Source of the DNA: UBA11606 sp964504305
GTDB taxonomy: Bacteria > Actinomycetota > Acidimicrobiia > Acidimicrobiales > Aldehydirespiratoraceae
Assembly (NCBI GenBank): GCA_964504305.1
Contig: CAZDEB010000012.1
Location: 37,957 to 101,956, forward strand
Direction of reading: 5' to 3'
Length of the DNA stretch: 64,000 nt
This document shows positions 44,532 to 53,300 of the stretch, one piece after another. The translations under genes were made by a program, and so were the position numbers. The notes under the pieces are model-generated. The model ran no database searches, was not told where the DNA came from, and saw only the letters and a program-made list of their open reading frames with translations. Position 1 is the stretch's first letter. Every line of letters starts with the position of its first letter.

Positions 44532-45323
44532 ATGGCTTCGTCCCAGCCGCCGTCAACCATTTCCGGTCCTATCGAGCGAGCGTTTCTTGTCCTACAGACG
44601 GTCGCATCGATCAGCGAACCGATAGGGGTAAGAGAACTTGGCCGCCAAAGTGGGCTACCTCGCTCCACTGCCGCAAGACTCGCGGCCCAGTTGGTCGATC
44701 TTGGGATGCTGGCGCGCCGACCAAGCGGCGACCTCGTGATTGGACCGGGCGTGGCAAGCCTTCGAGCCGACTCGGCCCCGGTTCCGCCATCTCTTGAAGA
44801 CCTACTTCGTCCGCTACTACTGGATCTGGTCGAGCGCCATGGCGAAAGTGCAGCTCTAACCATCGACACCCAAGGCGGCGCGCACTACCTCGCCCAGGTG
44901 CCAGGACCATCGGCAGTACAAGTGCCCGACAGCACCGGTTCGAGTCTGCCGTTTCATGTCGTGGCACCTGGTCTTGTCTTGATGGCCGCATGGTCATCAA
45001 ACCGCCTTACAACCCACCTCGGCAAAGACCTCGAACGGGCTACGCCCCGCTCGATTATCGAGCCATCACGAGTCAACGGCAGAATCCACCAGATCCGCAA
45101 GCAAGGTTTCGTGTGGACCGACCAAGAGTTTGACCTCGAAGTAAACGGACTCGCGGTCCCGGTCGCCAACGACCGCGGTGACACCATCGCCGCGGTAAGT
45201 CTCTACGGACCGGCCTACCGACTAAATCCCAAGGACCGGCCAGACCTTGCAGCCGCGCTACGCCAGCAAGTCGGCGAGATCGAGATCGCGTACGGCCCGA
45301 GCAAACCGGGTGTTCATCGTTGA
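44532..45323 (+). CDS. IclR-family transcriptional regulator
   Basis: A 263-residue regulator. The winged helix-turn-helix occupies residues about 12-70 (IERAFLVLQTVASISEPIGVRELGRQSGLPRSTAARLAAQLVDLGML) and the ligand domain follows (ALTIDTQGGAHYLAQVPG, GKDLERATPRSI, GFVWTDQEFDLEVNGLAVPV). It is divergent from the gamma-butyrobetaine dioxygenase gene at only 14 bases, so it very likely controls the carnitine operon and itself. The 3' end overlaps the convergent kinase gene by 66 bases. Confidence 0.88.
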   Translation: MASSQPPSTISGPIERAFLVLQTVASISEPIGVRELGRQSGLPRSTAARLAAQLVDLGMLARRPSGDLVIGPGVASLRADSAPVPPSLEDLLRPLLLDLVERHGESAALTIDTQGGAHYLAQVPGPSAVQVPDSTGSSLPFHVVAPGLVLMAAWSSNRLTTHLGKDLERATPRSIIEPSRVNGRIHQIRKQGFVWTDQEFDLEVNGLAVPVANDRGDTIAAVSLYGPAYRLNPKDRPDLAAALRQQVGEIEIAYGPSKPGVHR

Positions 45324-46313
45324 TATCAGTTCGGCTTGACGGGGGTCGCTGAAGTCCATCCCCCGCGCCGCGACGATCGGGTAGACGAGACAGAACAAGG
45401 CCGCCTCTCGGTAGCGATCCCACAGGTGGGCGGTATCGGCCTCGGCGACGCCGCTTCGTACCAGCCCTGCAACCCACCTGTCGAAAAGTCGCCGCTCGCT
45501 CGCCGCGGCGACGTCGGGGCTGAGCGATTGAGTGACGAAATAGGCCAGGTCGTAGCTTCCCGAGCCACGGCCCGTCAGCTGGAAATCGAGCAACACCACG
45601 TCGTCGGCTTGATCGAACAAAATGTTATCGGCACGAAAATCGCCGTGGATCACCGTGTTGGGCTGAGCACTGAGAGACGTAAGGAGGGTCGGCAACTTGT
45701 CGACCCACCGCGGGCCAATGGCCGCTATTTCGTCGGCTACCCCGAGTTCGGCGTTTACCGTCTCCCACCCTTCGCCAAACACAGTCGGCAATATGGCCGG
45801 ATACACGGGATCGCTCAGACACACTGCGGTGCCCTGCTCGACAAGTTCGTCGGCCTCGCGCCAATGACGAGCATGCCAAACGGCGAGTGCGTCGATCGAA
45901 CGTTCGGCGTCGGCGATCGACATCCCCGAAGTTTGGTCGACGACTCTCAACTCGCCCATGTCTTCGAGCACCAGCACAAAGTTGCTGGTCTCTTCGTCGA
46001 CTGCGCCGAAGTGGCACTGGGGAACCCTTATCGGGCTATCGGCGGCCAACTGCTGATAAAACCGCACCTCTCGGATGTACATACGAAGCACGATCGAAGT
46101 GAAGGCGGCTTCTTCGGCCAGCGCGCACAGCTTCACCACCACGCTGGCCGGACCGTCCCCCGTTAAGCGGGCGCGATACAAGGCGCTGGCGACACCAACG
46201 CCGATGCCGATCTGTTCGATTTCGAGGGTCTCTACGCGACAACCAAGAGCACGACTCATCCACGCAGCGGTGATCTCCTCGACGCCGGCGGGGATCTCGG
46301 GAACTTCAGCCAT
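45258..46313 (-). CDS. APH-fold kinase (ecdysteroid-kinase/choline-kinase-like)
   Basis: A 351-residue phosphotransferase. Parts seen are GIGVGVASALYRARLTG (loop), catalytic VIHGDFRADNILFD and metal-binding VVLLDFQLTGRGSGSYDLAYFV. The LDFQ and SLAYF-like segments resemble the EcKinase-like branch; the substrate is unknown. It follows the 3-hydroxyisobutyrate-dehydrogenase-like gene, whose 3' end it overlaps by 8 bases, so the two are an operon. Next to a carnitine locus a quaternary-amine or hydroxyacyl substrate is a reasonable guess, not a result. Convergent with the IclR gene. Confidence 0.78.
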   Translation of the reverse strand: MAEVPEIPAGVEEITAAWMSRALGCRVETLEIEQIGIGVGVASALYRARLTGDGPASVVVKLCALAEEAAFTSIVLRMYIREVRFYQQLAADSPIRVPQCHFGAVDEETSNFVLVLEDMGELRVVDQTSGMSIADAERSIDALAVWHARHWREADELVEQGTAVCLSDPVYPAILPTVFGEGWETVNAELGVADEIAAIGPRWVDKLPTLLTSLSAQPNTVIHGDFRADNILFDQADDVVLLDFQLTGRGSGSYDLAYFVTQSLSPDVAAASERRLFDRWVAGLVRSGVAEADTAHLWDRYREAALFCLVYPIVAARGMDFSDPRQAELISTMNTRFARAVRDLDLADLLA

Positions 46314-47178
46314 GATCGCGCAACAGGTCGATCAGGCTGCTCGTGTCCCATCGGCCGTGACCTTGGCGTTGAAGACGGGCGTAGAACTGGTCGACAATCG
46401 CCGTGATTGGCAGCGTGGCCCCGTTACGACCAGCCTCGTCGAAACAGATCCCCAGATCCTTGCGCATCCAGTCCAACGCGAACCCGTAGTCGAATTTGCC
46501 GTCGGCCATTGTCTGAGCCCGATTCTCCATCTGCCACGAACCGGCCGCGCCCTTGGAGATGGTGTCGACGACCTGCCCGACATCGAGACCGGCTCTCTGA
46601 GCGAAGTCGATACCTTCGCTCAACCCTTGCACCATGCCGGCGATGCAAATTTGGTTCACCATCTTGCACAGCTGTCCTGATCCGGGTCCACCGAGCAAGT
46701 TGCACGCCTTGGAGTAAGCGTCGATCACTGGGACGGCCGAGTCGAAGTCCGCTTGATTGCCGCCACACATGACGGTTAGTACACCGTTTTCGGCACCGGC
46801 CTGACCGCCGGAAATGGGCGCATCTACGAACCCGACTCCCACCGCATCTGCCGCGGCGTGAACTTCGCGAGCCACTTCGGCTGATGCAGTGGTGTGATCG
46901 ACCAGCACGCTGCCGGGTTTCATTGCTGACAGCACCCCATCATCGCCGGTGACGACCGCTCGCACATCGGGATCATCACCAACGCAAAGCATCACGAACT
47001 CGGCATCGGCGGCCGCGCCGGCTGGCGTAGGCGCGGCGGTTCCGCCGTGTTCGGCGACCCAAGCCTGGGCTTTGGCACCGGTGCGGTTGTATACGGTCAC
47101 CTCGTGACCAGCGGCGGCGAGGTGGCCAGCCATCGGATAGCCCATGACTCCGAGCCCAATAAATGCACAGTTCGACAT
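46306..47178 (-). CDS. 3-hydroxyisobutyrate dehydrogenase-family beta-hydroxyacid dehydrogenase
   Basis: A 290-residue NAD(P)-dependent enzyme. The Rossmann motif is CAFIGLGVMGYPMAGHLAAAGHEVTVYNRT, followed by VDHTTASAEVAREVHAA, substrate-binding VDAPISGGQAGAENG, the catalytic Lys motif GSGQLCKMVNQICIAG and a C-terminal KDLGICFDEA. Members oxidise 3-hydroxyisobutyrate or related beta-hydroxyacids to semialdehydes. ATG at 47178 is preferred over the frame to 47196. It heads a two-gene transcript with the APH-fold kinase. Substrate is not fixed by sequence; 2-(hydroxymethyl)glutarate or tartronate semialdehyde are alternatives. Confidence 0.85.
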   Translation of the reverse strand: MSNCAFIGLGVMGYPMAGHLAAAGHEVTVYNRTGAKAQAWVAEHGGTAAPTPAGAAADAEFVMLCVGDDPDVRAVVTGDDGVLSAMKPGSVLVDHTTASAEVAREVHAAADAVGVGFVDAPISGGQAGAENGVLTVMCGGNQADFDSAVPVIDAYSKACNLLGGPGSGQLCKMVNQICIAGMVQGLSEGIDFAQRAGLDVGQVVDTISKGAAGSWQMENRAQTMADGKFDYGFALDWMRKDLGICFDEAGRNGATLPITAIVDQFYARLQRQGHGRWDTSSLIDLLRDHG

Positions 47179-47211
47179 GCGCCTACCATCGCACACTCAC
47201 GAGATCACCGA

Positions 47212-47275
47212 AAACCCCGTACCGGCGGGAACTGACTGCGACTCTGAGGGTCTCAGTGTTACCGGTACGGGGTTT
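47212..47275 (-). terminator. Long nested hairpin after the giant surface-protein gene
   Basis: AAACCCCGTACCGG (47212-47225) pairs perfectly with CCGGTACGGGGTTT (47262-47275); the loop holds an inner CTGAG/CTCAG pair (47244-47248 with 47252-47256). It lies 43 bases after the stop of the 47318-54535 gene and is followed on the minus strand by TTTTC. A strong intrinsic terminator for that gene is the best reading. Confidence 0.75.
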
Positions 47276-47317
47276 GGGTGGTGCTACTTTCCAGGGTAGA
47301 TCGGGGGGAGACTGGGC

Positions 47318-50300
47318 CTAGCAATACAGGACGCAGCTTGGGAACTGATCGTCGACATCGGTGGCGTCGAATTGCACCCGGTAGTTGATGCCGGGGGTGA
47401 GGTGCTCGAACAGGTACCAGCCGTATTGGTCGGCGGTGCCGGTTTCGATAAGCGTGTTGGTGTCGTTGTTATAGAGGTAGGCGGTCTCGTTCGCCGCCGG
47501 GTTCTCGTTGATGTCGTGGACGTTGTTGTCGGTTGTGTCGTGCCAGGCCATAGCTCCAATGAGGCACTGGCGGCGGAATCCGAAGTCGACGGTGAGGTTG
47601 CCGTTGGCGTCCACCAGTTGACCCCAAGGGTCGGGGTTCTCTCCGGTGGGTTCGGTGCCCGCGCTCATGTCAACGAGCATGGTGGTGACTGCTTCTCCCC
47701 ATGCGCTCGGGTCGACGCCGTCGTCGACTTTGTCGATGTTGAGGTCGGCGTCGCTGGCGCTTGGTGACGACTGAAGTACGTCGAGGCGTCCGGTGGACGA
47801 GAAGTTGGTGGCGGGAATTGCGACCTTGTACCGACCGTTGGCCAGTCCGCCGAATTCGTAGAAACCGCCGGCCACCGTCACGGTTGATTGGAACAGAACG
47901 TAGGTTCCGTCGAGATCGAAATCGGACCAGAGCTCAACGGTGACTCCGGGGATTCCGCGGTCGGTTCCGTCGTCAAAGGTGCCGTCGGCGCCTTCGTCGT
48001 AGAAGACTCGGTTGCCGATCAACAACGTGGAGAACCCGAAGTCGTAGGTGAGGTCGACGTTGCTGTCGCCAAGTAGGTCCCAGGCGAGTCCGCCGGTGGG
48101 TTTGTCGGCTTCGTCGATTGGTGCGGCGCCGGCGGCGAGCGTGATCGGGCCCGAGAAGACGGCGCCGGCAACCGTTGCCGGGTCGATGCCGTCGTCGTTC
48201 TTGTCGCCCGCTCCGACCACCCCGCTGGTCGAGTGCCAGCCGTCGAGGACCGCGTCGGTCGCGAAGTTCTCGACGGGGAGTTCGATGAGCCAACCTCCGG
48301 CTACTAGCCCGTTGAAGAGGTAATAGCCGCCCGAGTCGGTTGTGAAGCTGGCAAACGGCGTGACTCGGTCGGCTTGGCCGTCACCGTTGTCGTCGCGATG
48401 CAAGTTCACGGTGACGCCAGCGACGCCGGCGGCATCCTCGTTGACGCTGTTGACGGTGCCATCGGCATCGAGGTCTTTCCAAACACGGTTGCCGAGTCCG
48501 AGCGGCGTGGCCGTAACAAATCCGAAGTCGAGGGAGAGGTTGGTGTTGGGGTCATCGATCGGCCCGATGTCGGCTCCGACGGGCAGTATGTCGGCGTCGT
48601 TCACCGGTTCGCCGGCCGCCGTGAGACTGACCGGGTACGAATCGACCGAGGCGCCGGCGATGCCGTTGTCGTCGTTGTCGACGTCGTTGTCGGGGTCCGG
48701 GGCGGGCTCGCCGTTTGCGGTTGCGGAGGTGTATCCCTCGAGCACTGCCCCATCGGCGAATTCCGTCGACGGAACGGTGACCACGTAACTGGTCTGGTCG
48801 TAGAGGCCAAGGAACAGGTATCGCCCGAGGGAGTCTGTGGTGGTCGTGTCGAGAAGAGAGTCGTCGCTGGCCAGGTGGAGCTCGACGCTCACCCCACCGA
48901 TGCCGATCTCGTCAGAGTCGAGAAGTCCGTTGACAGTTTCGCTGTCGAGGAACAGGCGGTTACCGAGTGCTAGGCCGTGGAACCCGAAGTCGATGGTGAG
49001 GTTCTCGTTGGCATCAGGGATCACGGCCATGCCGTTATCGGGACTCTCGTTGGTTGGTTCGGTGCCGTGGGCCACCGTGACGGTCGCCGAACGTACGGCG
49101 CTGCCATCGGCGACCGGATCGATGCCGTCGTCGTCGCTGTCGACATCGGTGGCAACCGTGTCGGGCACCGAACGCGTGGCCACGAGGGCCCCGCCCGAAG
49201 ACCAGTTGCTGGCCGCGATCTCAACGATGTAGCTGCCTGCGTCGAGGCCGGAGAAGAGGTACTGGCCGTCGGTGTCGGTTGTGGTTGCTTTCACCAGCGA
49301 GTCGTCGGAAGCTAGTCGCAGATTGACAGTCACCCCGCTGATCCCTGTTTCGGTGTTGTCAACACCGTTGTTGTTCGAGTCGAACCACACCCGGTTACCA
49401 ATGGACAGGCCGGTAAATCCGAAGTCAACGGTGAGGTTTTCGTTGGCGTCAGCAGTCACCGCGTCGTTGTCGTCGGTTTCCAGCGTCGGCTCGGTGCCAC
49501 CGGCAAGGGTGACGGCCGCGGCCCGCACCGCCGAGGTTGCGCTAACCGGGTCGATGCCGGAGTCGTCATTGTCGATGTCGGTGTCGGGAGCGACGGCGCC
49601 ATCGGTTGAGACGAGATTCTCGAGCGCTCCGCCTGATGCAAAGTTGGTGGCGTCGATCTCGACCACGTAGGTGGCGGCCTGGGTCAGGCCGGTAAAGAGG
49701 TAATGACCGTTTATGTCGGTCGTGTCGGTGGCAACCAACGCATCGGTCGTACCGTTGCGAAGGTTCACCAGCACGCTCGCTATGCCGGATTCGCCGCTGT
49801 CGAAGGTCCCGTCGGCGTCGGTGTCGTACCAAACACGGTTACCAAGGCTGATTCGGTAGAACCCGAGGTCGACCGAGAGGTTCGTTCGGTCGTCACGCAA
49901 GAGCGTCCCGGGATCATCGTCAGTGGTGGAAAGGTAGCGAGAGACTTCGTTGGTGGGTTCGTCTGATGCATCGGCGCCGTCGCCGAGGGTGAGCACACCG
50001 GTCACGTAGCCGCTAGGGCCGCCGCTGACAGCAGCAGTAGCGACGATGTCGTTGTCGTTGTCGAGGTTGTCGTCGGGGTCGGTGGCCGTATTGGGCGACA
50101 CCAAAAAGCCACTCAGCTGACCGGTGGGCATAACCACGTAGTAGTCGCCGGCAACCAGGCCGGTGAACTGCCAGTTCCCGCTGCTGTCAGTAGTCGTTGT
50201 TCCTGTTTGGGTGTCGGTGGCGTTGACGGTTGCATCGCCGTCGTCTTTCCAAAGTTGCACGGTCAGTCCGCTTATGCCGGGCTCGCCAATATCGGCGACG

Positions 50301-53300
50301 CCGTCACCGTCGAGATCGTCGAACACCAAGTTGCCGATGGCGTACGCAGGGTCTTCGGCGAAACCGAAGTCGACGGTTTGATCAGAGTTGACATCGACCG
50401 CTCCGAGGACCAGCGTGTCGGCCACGGTTTCGGCGTCGGCACCGGTCGTACCGTCGGTTTCCCCTGTGGGCGCGGCGTCTTGAGTGACCGCGAACGTCAT
50501 CGACACAGCTTGGAACGATGTCGCGGCGGTGCCGTGGTCGTTGTCGTCGCCTGTACTGGCGCCGTAGGACGAGTCGAGATCCTGTAGATCAAAGCTGGCG
50601 GCCCCCGCCGATTGGCCGGTCTGGGCCGCGGGGATGGCGATCAGATAGTCGTCGCCGGCGATAACGCCGGCAAAGCCATAGATGCCGTTGCTGTTGGTGG
50701 TGGTGCTGGCGACCAGTGGATCGGCCGCGTCGACTCGGCCATCAGCGTCGAGATCGCTATAGAGCTGGAGCTTGACGCCGGAGATGCCGTCTTCAGATGA
50801 GGTCGCGACGCCGTTGCCATCGGTGTTGCCGGCTCCGTCGTCGTACCACACCAGGTTGCCGACCCGCATCTGGTGAAAGCCGAAGTCAACCGAGTAGTTC
50901 GAACGGCTGTCGGTGAAGGTGTCGTTGTCGGCATCGACCCCGGAGCCGGATCGGGTGGTTTCGTTGGTCGGCTCACCGGCGCCGAGAGTCACGACCCCAG
51001 AGGCAATGCCGGCTGGACCGTTGGTGACCGCGGCCACGCTTGCTCCGTTGTCATCGTTGTCGACGTCGGCATTGGCATCGGCCACCGACGTAGACACCGA
51101 GTTCCAGCCGGTGCGTCCGGCGTCGTCGGGCAAGATGAGGTAGTAGTTGCCTGCCGCGAGACCGGTGAACTCGTATTCGCCGGTCGAGGAAGTAACCGTC
51201 ACACCAACTCGCGTGTCGCTTGCCGATGGACCAGCGGTGGCGTCGTCTTGCCACAACTCGACGGTCATCCCCGCAATGCCGGACTCGCCGACGTCAGCAA
51301 TACCGTCGTTATCGGCGTCGTTCCACACCAAATTGCCGATGCGATAGCTGGCCGCGCCCACGCTGAACACGGCGATGTCGTGATCGTCTTCGTCGAGGGT
51401 GCCGTCGTTGGTGATGACATCGTTGAGCAGCAGGTCGTTGTCGAGTTGGTCTGGCGTCGAGTCAATGTCGGTTCCACCAGTAGCACCGCTGATCTCGGCG
51501 GCGTTGATGATTGATCCAGATGCACCAACCGCAACTTCCAACACGATGTCGACAGTCGTGGACGTGCCGGCGGTGAGCGACGAAATCGTGTAAGTGGGCA
51601 AGGTGGCCCCGTTGGATCCGGTCCAGCCGGTGTTGTCGGCCGCGTTGAACGTGAGACCGCTCGGGACCATGTCGGTGACGATGACATTCGTCGCGTCGAC
51701 GGTGCCTTGGTTGAACACTTCCATGGTGTAGGTGACTTTGTCGCCGACCGAGATCGGGTCGGCGGTCTGACCAGTGAGTTGTTTGCGCAACGCGAGGTCG
51801 AAGGTGGTGCCGACGGCCAGGGCGGCGCTCGGAACCATGATGCCGATCATGCGAGGTTCAGCAGCACCGAGTCGAGACGCCGTTGTGGCGTTTGTGACTC
51901 GGTGCGCCATCGAGTTCCAGGCGACCGAGTCGTAGTCGGCGCCGTAAGGTGCGCGCATCGGCACGTCAAACAGGAGTTGTTTGGTAGCGGCCCAGGACGT
52001 GGTGCTGAACGGGGCCGTAATCCTGAACGCCCTGACCAGCGAATAGTCCGATGGCGTGGCGGTCCAGTCGTTGACACACGTTGTCTGCCATCCGCTCTCG
52101 TCAGCACTGTTTGACAGTTCGGGGCGACACGGGTTGGTCGACATCGAATAGGCAATGGTGTAGCTGACGCTTGCGGTGTAGGAATCGGCCGCGATAATCG
52201 GCCCCTCCATGTCAGGGATCCATTCGCTGCTGCGGGCCACGTTTTGCAGCACCTGTGAGATACCGGTGTCGCCCCGGTACGGCAAGATGTCGTAAACGAC
52301 GTAATCCTTCAGCGGGATGTTGCCGGCATTCTCGAGCTCGAGGTGATACGTGAAAGTGCCACCGGGCGCCGACCGCGCTACGCAGGGATACCTGGTGGCC
52401 CCGTTGTTGTCGGGGCAGGTGGGGTTGGGGAAGATCGTCGGAGTGTCAGGGTCGACGTGGTCGAGGCCATCGTCGGCGGAAATCCACGCTTGGGACTTGA
52501 CGACCGCGGCAGGGATAACCGACCAACCAGCGCTCGTGGTGCAAGTTTGGTCGACGGTGCTGCCATCGCCATCAAGGTCGCCGCTATCGGCGGTTGTTTG
52601 ACTGGCGTTGGCACACGCCGGTTCGTTCACTTCAAAGGCCGCGACTTGGTTCGAGTACGAGCCGGTCGCGGTGCCGGCGGCAATGGTCGTGGTGAATCGA
52701 ATCCGGATCCACTTGCTGGTGGAGTTGACGTCAATGCCGTTGGCGGCCGCCGTGGCTCCCCCGAGTGCATACGAACCGCTCGGCGGGGTATCGGTCCAGG
52801 TCCATCGAAGCAGCGTGCGTCCCGTCGAGTTGTAGTTGTCGATTACTTCGATGTTGGGCTTGGTGCTGCTCGGCGTTGTGACGCTGCCAGCGTCAAAAGT
52901 GACGCTGTCCCACGTGACGAATTCGAGCTCGGCTGGGAGCAGGTCGGCTACGACCGGGTCGGTGATCGGCAGATAGCCGGTGTTTCGAATCCGTAGCTCC
53001 CACACGACTTCGTCGCCGGGCGAGATCGAGCCCGAGGTGATGAGTTGCTTGGCGGCGTCGAGCCTCGGGATCGGAGCAATGATGCTCGCCGACGTGCAGT
53101 CTTGGGCGGTCGAAGCAGTGTCGTAAGTAAGGTCGATGCAGTTCTGGATGGTTCCAGGGGTCACGTACGACGCTGGCACGTCCATGCGGATCCGGGGCCG
53201 AGTCCCTTCGTTGAATTCGGGCGGGACCTCATACACAACGCTGCCGGAAGTGTCGTCAAAGAAGACCCATCGAACATGGGTTGCCGAGGACGCAATGTCG

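Noticed and set aside
47318..51360. Repeated DNA as CRISPR or tandem array
   Set aside because: The repeats are degenerate, about 300-400 bases long and in frame; they are diverged SdrD B domains of one protein.
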